From Reticulitermes speratus (lineage: Eukaryota; Arthropoda; Insecta; Blattodea; Rhinotermitidae): a stretch of 64,000 nucleotides of DNA. Both the position numbers and the translations under genes were made by a program. The notes under the pieces are model-generated. The model was given only the letters and a program-made list of their open reading frames with translations. It did not search any database and was not told where the DNA came from. The stretch lies in contig JAJKFL010000427.1 in NCBI GenBank assembly GCA_021186555.1, positions 16,420,005-16,484,004 on the forward strand. Reading direction: 5' to 3'. Positions 32,766-42,920 of this stretch are shown piece by piece (the stretch's first letter is position 1; every line of letters starts with the position of its first letter).

Positions 32766-32809
32766 TACTCCACTTCCCAGCAGCATTGCTCTCAAAGGAT
32801 TGTCTTCTG

Positions 32810-32890
32810 GGTTATTACGCCATGTATAAGCAGTTTGTGCCGACACTTCGAAGAACTTGTTGCCTCCATCTTCAGAGTGGCTGAATTATG
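32810..32890 (-). ncRNA. Degenerate hammerhead-like motif, family B
   Basis: On the minus strand CTGAAGATGGAGGCAAC is followed by TTCGAAGTGTCGGC. It fits the family-B layout with GAAA decayed to GAAG, and the outer TTCTGGGTTATTACGCC block matches the family-B arm at 44298. Likely inactive. Confidence 0.4.
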
Positions 32891-33114
32891 TTCCGGTGGA
32901 TGCTGAAGAGGCTGAGGACACTAACGAACCAACAAGACCAGCGGAGAGAGAGGAGACTTAGACATCGACATGAGAGCGCGCCATGGTAAAAAGCGGAACT
33001 TTTCAAACTCTCAGACAATAAATGTTAAAGCTATATCTGACATTACATACTTAAGGTTTCTCTGTGGGCTGTGGCGTGCGGAATGTCGGAAGTTGGAGAG
33101 TGACAAGCCCTATA

Positions 33115-33681
33115 CAGCGAAACCTGCCTATAACGGAACTGCAAGGGACCAAAATTTTTCCGTTCCAGGAAGGTTCCGTTTAAAACATAATTATTAATAT
33201 TACTTACTGCAATTGGGTTTTCACCCTGTGGCAGTAGTCTTACACTAGTACAGACGAAACAATGAAAATAACACAAAACAATAAAAATAAGAACTACAAA
33301 ACAATAAAAATAAGTACACACAAAACAACAAAACACAGTAAATGCAAGTACAATACGTATTACAAAGCACAAAACACACATATTACAAAACTCATGAAGT
33401 TAAGACAACCATAGTACAATACAATCACGAAATTAAATAGTCATAAAACGTTCATGCACCCACATTAAGGACCCACTACTGAACATGATACTTTTGTTAC
33501 CTAGGACTTCGCCGTAGCTCTCTTCACTTCCCTACATTTCAAAACAGAACACTTCCCATAAAACAAGCCAGCACACTGCACATCACTTCATTTCACGTCG
33601 CTTCCACTCGGGATCGTAAAATTTTTCCGCTACGTACATGTTTACGTTATAGCAAGGTCCTGTTTAAGACAGATTTCACTG
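33115..33681. mobile_element. pogo/Tigger-like MITE, 567 bp
   Basis: It is flanked by TA (33113-33114, 33682-33683). The left end CAGCGAAACCTGCCTATAAC matches the right end read inward, CAGTGAAATCTGTCTTAAAC, at about 15 of 20 positions. The interior is rich in ACAAAACAATAAAAATAAG-type repeats and encodes nothing. Confidence 0.7.
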
Positions 33682-33683
33682 TA

Positions 33684-35347
33684 CATGTTGGCAGGAGGAA
33701 GCTAAAACCAACATTTGAACAACAGCCGGCGCGGAAGCCTGAAGACCACTCTTGCGTTCAATATTCTCTGGACGTCTGTTTTCAAAGACTCGCAATTTAT
33801 TTTTCTTCACTCCTCAGCGTAACAGCTCACGTATCAGGGAAGTAAATAAGCAATAAGGAACCAGTTCTGAAAGACAACGACCCAGAACACCCGAAGATGA
33901 AAGCCAAATTAATCCACCGCGAGTCTAAAACCAGAGGAGCAGGAAAGTACCACAATTTGGGACGCCTTTAAGGAGTTAAACATTAATTTTAACGGGCAAG
34001 TCAAACTCCACCTTGCAATCTTGAACATTATCAGGCAAGATACGTTCATTTCACTTCAAAAATGCTGGGGCATTAACCCAGCGACCTTGCAAGCCACAAA
34101 ACTAAAAGAAAATGAGGTCCGACAGCTTTGAAATAGCCAACGAACTGCCTAGAGCTAACGTACTCGTACTTCATCTTCATCCTGAACACGCAGTAAATGA
34201 ACTATTGATAAAGAAATGACAAATGTGAGGCTACATAAGAAATGGGCTTGCAAAACATTTTATTTTCTTTTTCTTATTTATTCTAAAAATAAAAACATCC
34301 TTATATCTCTCATATGCTATGTGTTTGTGATACAGTGAGGGACAGTGTCATACCTGCAGGCACTTATAAAATAAATCCCAAACAAACTCACTTTCAGACA
34401 AGTGGGAGGTCGTAAAAAAGATAAATTTGTACACTACAAAGTGTTTGTCCATATAAAGGAGGCTCAAAGTACTGTCTGGAAACATTTGGAGCCACAATTT
34501 CTCAGGATTTGACACCTGTGAAAACAGATGTCATTAAACTTACTTATTTAAACTTATTCAGCATTTCGTACAACAGGCAGTGTGCCCGTTTCGATTACAT
34601 TGAACAATCCTAGCACGTCTCAGATAGCTTCGTCCTCTGGGTATATAGCATACTCCTCTTGTACGCATTCTGTTGACATTCATTCTTCGTACGTAATCCT
34701 CTCATAACTGTCTGCAATCCTGTATCTTTCAATTTAAGGAGAATATCTGTAATCCTGTCGCAGCTATACCTTGATAAATTCCATCTAACTTGGGTATGAA
34801 GGCAGAATTGAGAAGCGATCAGGTGTGGAACATTTGCAGGTTATTCAATTATGCTCTTTCAATCTCAAGTGTCCGATTACTGTAAACTTTAAACTATGAA
34901 TCATAAGGACGCTGGTTGACGTAAGGAAATATGTCTGACGATATTTTGGGCAGTCGATAGACATTGCAAATGAGGACAGAAGCCGGAATCGAACCGAGTC
35001 ACGTCCAGAATCAAGTTACCCGCTCTGTTCCTTTCTGAGGCTTGCCTACTTCAGCCTCACTGTCTTATGGAATAGACTGGTTGTTTAACGACACTGTACC
35101 ATATTCTGAGGATTCTGCTACGTGGTGTAAGGTGGTCTAATCATTCTCTGTGATGGTAAGCATGAATAGAGGGTAATGAATATATTCATGTGACAGCCTG
35201 TTATTAGGGGTTAATCACTGCAGAATGAAAAGTGACTATTTGTTACGACTTGTATTAATACTATGATAAGAGCATATAAAATCAAATTTTGGAATATTTG
35301 AGGACGGAAGCCGCCCCCCCCCTCTTCAAGCAATAAAAGTACTTTAT
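33684..35347. other. Unannotated 1.7-kb stretch
   Basis: A GGAATCGAACCGAGTC near 34986 could be the reverse of a SINE B box, but no known body follows. Nothing else recognised. Confidence 0.4.
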
Positions 35348-35409
35348 GTGATCTCAGGCTTCCGCCGCGATGTTGTGAGATCTGCGCTCCTCAAGGGTCA
35401 AGAAATCTT

Positions 35410-35456
35410 CTTGACCTTTGAAGAAGGAACCGATACGTTGTCCCGAAACGTCGGTA
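35410..35456 (+). ncRNA. Hammerhead-like motif, family B, degenerate core
   Basis: TTGACC, then TTTGAAGA (degraded CTGAAGA), a helix II of GGAAC with GTCCC around a CGATACGTT loop, CGAAAC, and the triplet GTC followed by GGTAAA. GTC is the classic hammerhead cleavage triplet. The core has C-to-T damage and an extra A. Confidence 0.45.
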
Positions 35457-35591
35457 AAGGATTACCACTCGATGCTGCATAATATCCCAGAAGAGCGCAG
35501 GTCTCAACATCGAGGCGGGAGCCTGAAATCACGATAGTACACCTCTATAGGGAGACTACTTTTCGTCACGTTCACAGATTCGAAAGACTTC

Positions 35592-35640
35592 TTGACCCCT
35601 GACGATGGGACCAATACGTTGTACCGAAACGTAGGTAAAG
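35592..35640 (+). ncRNA. Candidate hammerhead ribozyme, family B
   Basis: CTGACGA (35599-35605), one T, helix II GGGAC with GTACC (one mismatch), GAAA (35626-35629), then C and the triplet GTA (35631-35633). Helix III is reduced to one C-G pair. Helix I (GACC with GGT) needs a bulge. Confidence 0.5.
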
Positions 35641-35700
35641 GATTACCACTCTACCACTCGATGCTGCGCAATATGCCAGAAGAGCGAAGATCTCAAAATA

Positions 35701-36236
35701 CTTTATGATCATCATTACATAGGATAGGACGACTTAGGACATTGTTCGATGTAATACAGAGAAAACTCTTAAAACTTTTATGTGTCAGTCTTACAAACTT
35801 ACAAAAAGCGACAAGTTTTAACGTCTTTCATATTTAGGATTTAAAAGTTTGGAAACCAAACAGACAATGTAGCCCACTTCAATGACAGCGGAGAAGTTAA
35901 GACTTCTGTTATATTATGCATGTCATATATCAGTTTTTTAACAAAACATTGTACGTCGCGCAAAATGTTCCATCAAGCATTCACAGAATTCTTCTTAAGT
36001 TGGCGGGAAATGAACAACAGCACATAGAGATTACTACCTGCATTTCACTTCCGCTTCTCATACCCTCCTGTGAAATGCAGATCAAGTGTAAATAAGTTTA
36101 GAGAAAAAACCGTCCAATGCCTGTATACATAGGCCACCTTACACTAAACAGTGACATGTTACCGTGAACTACATATGTTCTCATTAACCATCAATAACTT
36201 AGGGGCCTCCTCAAACGCATTCCTTAGCTGCAAAGG
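35701..36236. other. Unannotated stretch
   Basis: Nothing recognised. Confidence 0.35.
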
Positions 36237-36662
36237 TTTTTTTTTTTTTTTTTTTGTCGTCCTCTCCTACCTACTCCGGATTTCCCGTTTCAGTGTCGAG
36301 GTTTGGAACTTCTTTTGATCACACTGAGAGACACACCACAGTCGGTAGGGCTCCCCTGGACGAGGGATCGGCTCGTCGCAGAGGTCTCTACCTGACAACA
36401 ACACACAAACACTCACAAGAGACAAACATCCATGCCCCCGGTGGGATTTTTTTTTTTTTTACTAATTCCTGGGTTTTCCCTTTGATCCATTTGTACTGTT
36501 GAAGTCCCTTTTTGTCCTGCATGTCACCTTATGTTTCATGCTATCGTCCATACATCTAACACAACACAAACATCCATGCCCCCGGTGGGATTCGAACCCA
36601 CGATCCTAGTAAGCGAGCGGCCGAAGACCCACGCCTTAGACCACTCGGCCACTGGATCGGCT
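36237..36662 (-). mobile_element. SINE-2 copy split by an insert
   Basis: SINE-2 lies at 36237-36448 (with a T17 run at its tail end) and 36566-36662 (head, B box GGTGGGATTCGAACCC on the plus strand). A 117-bp insert with a perfect 27-bp flanking duplication interrupts it inside the B box. Confidence 0.9.
36449..36565 (-). mobile_element. Poly-A-ended insert of unknown source
   Basis: On the minus strand the 117 bases end in AATTAGT plus a run of A (T run at 36449-36460). They do not match any family in this window. The flanking duplication (36422-36448 and 36566-36592, starting ACAAACATCCATGCCCCCGG) is 27 bp and perfect. Retroposition of a truncated cellular transcript (processed pseudogene end) is a reasonable reading, but the parent is unknown. 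Confidence 0.7.
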
Positions 36663-36820
36663 TAGCTGCAAAGTACGTCTGCAAATACACTGCTACTACA
36701 AGCAAAGGCACGGGGCATAATCTTGCACTATACGAGTACACAGGTTTGTTTTTACGAAGTGGCCACATTCATAACACAAAATTGGAGAACTGTATATTAT
36801 CTGTACCGTGCATTTCAGTA

Positions 36821-36940
36821 ATTAATTAATTATTTATTCCAACAAATGCACTACTCTATTTTAGTGTTTTCTTGTCCAAGACAAGACAAGCAAACACTAA
36901 ATAGTGTAGTGCATTTGTTGGAATAAATAATTCATTAATA
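36821..36940. repeat. Palindrome of foldback termini, no ribozyme
   Basis: ATTATTTATTCCAACAAATG on the left is mirrored by CATTTGTTGGAATAAATAAT on the right. The arms are about 50 bases around a short CAAGACAA centre. The terminus is that of the ribozyme-bearing foldbacks, but the ribozyme region is gone. Confidence 0.85.
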
Positions 36941-37177
36941 ACAGAATTGGAGAACTGCAGGCCATGCAGTTGATTAATTATAAAGGCAGGAAGCAAATAT
37001 GTAACAACCCATAATGACTCACGAAAGCAATAACTGGGTTCAGGCTAACAACACCTTATCGTTACAGATATTGTGTTACGAAGTATTACACAGAAATTCA
37101 GACTGTGGGCTTCTGTGAGCTGCGCAAGTAACGTGGGGGCTGCACTGAATGACAACTGAACAGCTACCAACTTTTTT

Positions 37178-37930
37178 AATGGGGCAATGCTACAGGGCAT
37201 GATTGATAAACTAATTGAAATTGGAAGACGCTATGGAATGGAAATGAATGTGGAAAAAACTAAAGTAATGGGAATCTCAAGGCAACAATCCCCAACTACA
37301 ATTATGATAGATCAAATACAATTGGAGAATGTGGAATATTTCAATTATTTGGGTAGCATCATAACAAATGATCCAAGGTGTACACGTGAAATTAAATCCA
37401 GAATTGCCATGTCAAAGGCAGCATTCAACAAGAAGAAGAATCCTTTCACCAGCAAACTGGGCTTAAATTTAAGGAAGAAACTAGTAAAGTGCCACATTTG
37501 GAACATAGCTTTATATGGGCTGAAACGTGGACACTTCGGAAAGTAGATCAGAAGTGTCTGGAAAGTTTTGAAATGTGGTGCTGGAGAAGAATGGAGATCA
37601 GTTGGACCGACCGTGTGAGAAATGAAGAAGTATTACACAGAGTCAAGGAGGAGAGGAATATCGTACATACAATAAAAATAATAAGGGCTAACTGGATTGG
37701 TCACATCTTGCGCAGAAACTGCCTTCTAAAAAACGTGATTGAAGGACAGTTAGAAGGAAGGATAGAAGTGAAGTAAAGACGAGGAAGAAGGCGTAAGCAG
37801 CTACTGGATGACCTTAAGGAAAAGAGAAGATACTGGAAATTGAAAGAGGAAGCACTAGATCGCAAACTGTGGAGAACTCGCTTTGGAAGAGGCTACGGAC
37901 CTGTCGTAAGACAGACTACAGAATGAATGA
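37178..37930 (+). pseudogene. LINE-B: longest copy, RT palm end to C-terminus
   Basis: It begins inside the RT palm/thumb with IDKLIEIGRRYGMEMNVEKT and KVMGISRQ, then VEYFNYLGSIITNDPRCTRE, LNLRKKLVKCHIWNIALYG. One missing base near 37517 shifts the frame. It continues with ETWTLRKVDQKCLESFEMWC, WTDRVRNEEVLHRVKEERN, ANWIGHILRRNCLLKNVIEG, a stop after IEVK (37774), then RRGRRRKQLLDDLKEKRRYW and GYGPVVRQTTE to the normal end. The NVEKTK and YLGS motifs are standard RT landmarks. It ends with a (GAAT)n tail at 37921-37935. A dead 5'-truncated insertion. Confidence 0.88.
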
Positions 37931-37935
37931 ATGAA

Positions 37936-38792
37936 TACTGTATTGAGATAATTACATTATTCTAAGTTCTTGCACACCCAACATGTAAAAATGCACTATG
38001 TTCTGTTTCAATGGCGGTACTTGTAACTTATTCTCGACAAGACAAAAATCATGGACCGTACTTTCAAAATCATAATCAGTGATGAAATATTTTTGGTATT
38101 CCATTTTCAGTCGTTAAATTACTGCAGCGTTTAACACAAAGCAAGCCAGCACAAGCTGTGACCCTTTTGATTTGTAGTCCACAGATGTGCGGCTTTTAAA
38201 TCACAGCAGGGATATCATCCTTACACCTTTTTCGTGATTTCCTTCAGTCACCCCAGGTTAATTCGGCATAGTGTATTAAATTATGCAAAGCTTCCTTCTA
38301 CATCCCTTCCAGTGCGTTAATTCACTATCCATTATTCATTATCAAGTATTTCAATGCCATACAGTCACTGGGAGCGTAATTAAATAAGCCACAAAGAAAT
38401 ACATAAATAAATAAATAAATAAAACATTTCAGATATACAGTAATCATAATTGATAAAACAACGGATATGCATAAGTACATCAGGTCAGAAGAAATGCTAG
38501 GAACAATCTGTTCCTAGGATTAGCCAGTGTTGGGGAAACTTGCATACCAAGCCACGAGAATTACTGTGTTCTGAGACGTAACGCCGTGTAGTCTGGTGGA
38601 AATCTAGCAGTTTCGGAGGAACGTACTGCTTCTAATTTCCACCCCCATGACAGAGGCCGTACGTTCCTCTGACTTTTCATTAAATCTCTTGATGCTTACA
38701 ACCAGGATTTATTAGTCCCCTAGATTCACAATAAATACACTTCATCTTACAGTGTTGCATGTTACCGTGTACTTATAATCGAAAATTATAAA
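37936..38792. other. Unannotated stretch
   Basis: It contains an (AAAT)n run near 38400-38422. Nothing else recognised. Confidence 0.4.
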
Positions 38793-38904
38793 TTAAACCA
38801 ACAAATACTCTGCGTCTATACAACAATAAAGCTTCGATATGTTTGAGCCCTTAAATAGCCATTATCAAGGGCTTGCCCTAGACACAGTGCATTTGTTGGT
38901 TTAA
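38793..38904. mobile_element. Short foldback with decayed hammerhead-like motif
   Basis: The termini TTAAACCAACAAAT (38793-38806) and ATTTGTTGGTTTAA (38891-38904) are perfect inverted repeats. The minus strand at 38835-38878 shows CTTGATAATGGCT and GCTCAAACATATCG, a damaged motif. At 112 bp it is the smallest member. Confidence 0.7.
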
Positions 38905-39018
38905 CTTATAAGGTACAACAAAGTTTATATTTTATGTTACTCACACCGTGCATATTCTTATAATTAATACATCAACCAACATATGCACTTAATAAAATAC
39001 ACTTTATAACAAGTGTTA

Positions 39019-39064
39019 AACTTCCACATGTTTCGGCACCGGGGTGCCATCATCAGGGAGTTAT
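39019..39064 (-). ncRNA. Hammerhead-like motif, left arm, cleavage triplet changed
   Basis: On the minus strand: AACTCC, CTGATGA, one T, GGCACC - CC - GGTGCC, GAAA, CATG, then GTG in place of GTA, then GAAGTT. Hammerheads need NUH (H not G) at the site, so this copy should be inactive, while its partner at 39282 is intact. Confidence 0.6.
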
Positions 39065-39281
39065 TCAGAACAAAGGAGTACAAGGCCAACAACTAATTGT
39101 CTCCATTTTTAAAATTATTAAAATATTAAAATTCTAAGATATATAAAATTTTAAATTCACAACATTGTAATTTTATGATTATTAACTTTGTATATTTTAG
39201 AATTTTAATATTTTAATCATTTTAATAACGGAGACACAATACCTAGATTAGCTGTTGGCCTTATATTTCTTTGTCCTGATT

Positions 39282-39325
39282 AACTCCCTGATGATGGCAC
39301 CCAGGTGCCGAAACTTGTAGGAGTT
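39282..39325 (+). ncRNA. Candidate hammerhead ribozyme, minimal type I (best in window)
   Basis: A 44-nt motif. Helix I is AACTCC (39282-39287) with GGAGTT (39320-39325), six perfect pairs. CTGATGA is at 39288-39294, one extra T follows, helix II is GGCACC with GGTGCC (six perfect pairs, CA loop), GAAA is at 39310-39313, then CTTG and the triplet GTA ending at 39319. Predicted cleavage is after 39319. Helix III is very short. The extra U before helix II departs from the strict consensus, though extra bases at this junction are tolerated in some natural hammerheads. Confidence 0.7.
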
Positions 39326-39383
39326 TTATACTTGTTTCTTAATGTATTTTGTTGAGCGCCTAAGTTGGTTGATGTATTAATTA

Positions 39384-40033
39384 CAATTTATATTTGTTAC
39401 CGTTGACCCCAGGCAGTTAAGTTTTGAAACACTCTAAAGTGATTGACGACATACATTAATTACATTTCTGTGATTTTCTAAAACACTGCAATGTTCGCTT
39501 CGCAGTTCTGCCATTGTGATCGCAGCTCTAAGTCGTATTTTTTTAGAAAACGTCACGAGAAACAGTGCCACTGTTAGTCTATGAACTTCTCTAGCTCCAA
39601 ATACGATTCTTTTACCTGTGTGAACCACACAAAGTGCCTCAAATATCAACCTAATAATGCAGGACTCACTGAAGGTCGTTTGCCCCATTATCTATTTCAT
39701 ATTTTCCATTCAATGTCACATACCTAGATGACAGTTGCAGAAATAACTACGTGCAGACCAACGGGTTTTGCGAGTGTTCATTACATGAAGTATTTATATT
39801 TCATTGATGAAGTTTTCACACAAACACGATAGTTATCCACATTCTAAAAGAATATATGTGTTATACCCAAGGTTTGATTCCGTAATTCAACGCCTATAGT
39901 TCTGCTAAGGAGAAAGTCATGCTGTCAGGAAATTAGGAAGTGTTACTGCGGTGTCTGTGGGATAGATATTTCACCGAAGTAATTCGCAAATCATAATCAG
40001 TGTCGGTAATGTCAGGATTCCGAAAGGCGGACG
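39384..40033. other. Unannotated stretch
   Basis: Nothing recognised. Confidence 0.35.
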
Positions 40034-42512
40034 CCTAGATTGCAATGCGCGCCTTTGAACCACTTAACACCTGCTGTCAAATGTATGGACAACCTAGACT
40101 GCAATGCGCGCCTTTGAACCACTTAACACCTGCTGTCAAACGTATGGACAACCTAGATTGCAATGCGCGCCTTTGAACCACTTAACACCTGCTGTCAAAC
40201 GTATGGACAACCTAGATTGCAATGCGCGCCTTTGAACCACTTAACACCCGCTGTCAAATGTATGGACAACCTAGACTGCAATGCGCGCCTTTGAACCACT
40301 TAACACCTGCTGTCAAACGTATGGACAACCTAGATTGCAATGCGCGCCTTTGAACCACTTAACACCTGCTGTCAAACGTATGGACAACCTAGATTGCAAT
40401 GCGCGCCTTTGAACCACTTAACACCTGCTGTCAAACGTATGGACAACCTAGATTGCAATGCGCGCCTTTGAACCACTTAACACCTGCTGTCAAACGTATG
40501 GACAACCTAGATTGCAATGCGCGCCTTTGAACCACTTAACACCTGCTGTCAAACGTATGGACAACCTAGATTGCAATGCGCGCCTTTGAACCACTTAACA
40601 CCTGCTGTCAAACGTATGGACAACCTAGATTGCAATGCGCGCCTTTGAACCACTTAACACCTGCTGTCAAACGTATGGACAACCTAGATTGCAATGCGCG
40701 CCTTTGAACCACTTAACACCTGCTGTCAAACGTATGGACAACCTAGATTGCAATGCGCGCCTTTGAACCACTTAACACCTGCTGTCAAACGTATGGATAA
40801 CCTAGATTGCAATGCGCGCCTTTCAACCACTTAACACCTGCTGTCAAACGTATGGACAACCTAGATTGCAATGCGCGCCTTTGAACCACTTAACACCTGC
40901 TGTCAAATGTATGGACAACCTAGATTGCAATGCGCGCCTTTGAACCACTTAACACCTGCTGTCAAATGTATGGACAACCTAGATTGCAATGCGCGCCTTT
41001 GAACCACTTAACACCTGCTGTCAAACGTATGGACAACCTAGATTGCAATGCGCGCCTTTGAACCACTTAACACCTGCTGTCAAATGTATGGACAACCTAG
41101 ATTGCAATGCGCGCCTTTGAACCACTTAACACCTGCTGTCAAATGTATGGACAACCTAGATTGCAATGCGCGCCTTTGAACCACTTAACACCTGCTGTCA
41201 AATGTATGGACAACCTAGATTGCAATGCGCGCCTTTGAACCTCTTAACACCTGCTGTCAAACGTATGGACAACCTAGATTGCAATGCGCGCCTTTGAACC
41301 ACTTAACACCTGCTGTCAAACGTATGGACAACCTAGATTGCAATGCGCGCCTTTGAACCACTTAACACCTGCTGTCAAATGTATGGACAACCTAGATTGC
41401 AATGCGCGCCTTTGAACCACTTAACACCTGCTGTCAAATGTATGGACAACCTAGATTGCAATGCGCGCCTTTGAACCACTTAACACCTGCTGTCAAACGT
41501 ATGGACAACCTAGATTGCAATGCGCGCCTTTGAACCACTTAACACCTGCTGTCAAATGTATGGACAACCTAGATTGCAATGCGCGCCTTTGAACCACTTA
41601 ACACCTGCTGTCAAATGTATGGACAACCTAGATTGCAATGCGCGCCTTTGAACCACTTAACATCTGCTGTCAAATGTATGGACAACCTAGATTGCAATGC
41701 GCGCCTTTGAACCACTTAACACCTGCTGTCAAATTGTATGGACAACCTAGATTGCAATGCGCGCCTTTGAACCACTTAACATCTGCTGTCAAATGTATGG
41801 ACAACCTAGATTGCAATGCGCGCCTTTGAACCACTTAACATCTGCTGTCAAATGTATGGACAACCTAGATTGCAATGCGCGCCTTTGAACCACTTAACAT
41901 CTGCTGTCAAATGTATGGACAACCTAGATTGCAATGCGCGCCTTTGAACCACTTAACACCTGCTGTCAAATGTATGGACAACCTAGATTGCAATGCGCGC
42001 CTTTGAACCACTTAACACCTGCTGTCAAATGTATGGACAACCTAGATTGCAATGCGCGCCTTTGAACCACTTAACACCTGCTGTCAAATGTATGGACAAC
42101 CTAGATTGCAATGCGCGCCTTTGAACCACTTAACACCTGCTGTCAAATGTATGAACAACCTAGATTGCAATGCGCGCCTTTGAACCACTTAACACCTGCT
42201 GTCAAATGTATGGACAACCTAGATTGCAATGCGCGCCTTTGAACCACTTAACATCTGCTGTCAAATGTATGGACAACCTAGATTGCAATGCGCGCCTTTG
42301 AACCACTTAACATCTGCTGTCAAATATATGGACAACCTAGATTGCAATGCGCGCCTTTGAACCACTTAACATCTGCTGTCAAATGTATGGACAACCTAGA
42401 TTGCAATGCGCGCCTTTGAACCACTTAACACCTGCTGTCAAATGTATGGACAACCTAGATTGCAATGCGCGCCTTTGAACCACTTAACACCTGCTGTCAA
42501 ATGTATGGACAA
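40034..42512. repeat. Satellite array, 59-bp unit, 42 copies
   Basis: The unit is CCTAGATTGCAATGCGCGCC, TTTGAACCACTTAACACCTG, CTGTCAAACGTATGGACAA. The array is 2479 bp: 42 units of 59 plus one inserted T (in CAAATTGTATGG near 41734). Units differ at a few sites. CAAACG dominates the left third, CAAATG the right, and ACATCTG is confined to blocks after about 41660. The unit contains GCGCGC. Fifty-nine is not a multiple of three, so no frame is preserved from unit to unit and it is not coding. Confidence 0.98.
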
Positions 42513-42902
42513 CCCTGATGTTTTTAGTCTTCGAAAGAATCTTATTTCAATCTGAAACAATGACATTTTGCAACAGTAATTTGTATGCAACCGGTTAATG
42601 TCAAGTTGGCATCCAGCAACGTCAAAGAACAAGTAAGTCAAGTGAATAACAAAACAGAGATGTTGAATTCAGCTACTGTTACTTTCCAAGGCCAACGGGT
42701 TCAAGACGACGACGGTATAATATTAATAATCATTGCTTCTCCAGAGCTTTCTTTTTTTTTTTTTTTCATTTATTCCAGTATTCTGAATACAATTTATTCC
42801 GGAACTTTCCAGGTAATTATACTTTTTGCCACGCAACAAAACCGGCAATACTTTTATATTGTTCATTCCGTGCAATACAATACGTATCTCATTACTAAAA
42901 AC
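42513..42902. other. Unannotated stretch
   Basis: It includes a T15 run near 42751-42766 and the CCGTGCA motif at 42868. Nothing else recognised. Confidence 0.35.
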
Positions 42903-42920
42903 CAACAATTTGCACATGTA

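Larger units (their letters stand above)
35348..35700. mobile_element. Family-B foldback segment with two hammerhead-like motifs
   Basis: Arms at 35348-35392 (TCAGGCTTCCGCCGCGATGT) and 35487-35533 (ACATCGAGGCGGGAGCCTGA) are inverted repeats. One motif lies between them. A second motif of the same design and a repeated flank (ATTACCACT...CTCGATGCTGC, CCAGAAGAGCG) follow to 35700 in direct orientation. This is a duplicated, partly inverted structure. Confidence 0.7.
38961..39383. mobile_element. Foldback element with outward hammerhead motifs at both ends
   Basis: A 423-bp palindromic element. Terminal arms TAATTAATACATCAACCA and TTGGTTGATGTATTAATTA are near-perfect inverted repeats. Inner arms (GTTGGCCTTATAT versus GTACAAGGCCAAC, and an AT-rich core) also pair. 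A ribozyme-like motif lies on the minus strand near the left end and on the plus strand near the right end. Nothing is encoded. This is the cleanest example of the class. Confidence 0.9.

Noticed and set aside
34980..35000. SINE head (GGAATCGAACCGAGTC)
   Set aside because: Only the B-box-like sequence is present. No A box or family body follows on either strand.
40034..40092. Hammerhead ribozyme in the 59-bp satellite, as in some animal satellites
   Set aside because: The unit lacks CTGANGA on either strand in a usable position. The same negative result holds for the 41-, 48-, 50- and 28-bp units.
40034..42512. CRISPR-like regular array
   Set aside because: There are no variable spacers: the 59-bp unit is contiguous and repeats in full. 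The host is eukaryotic.
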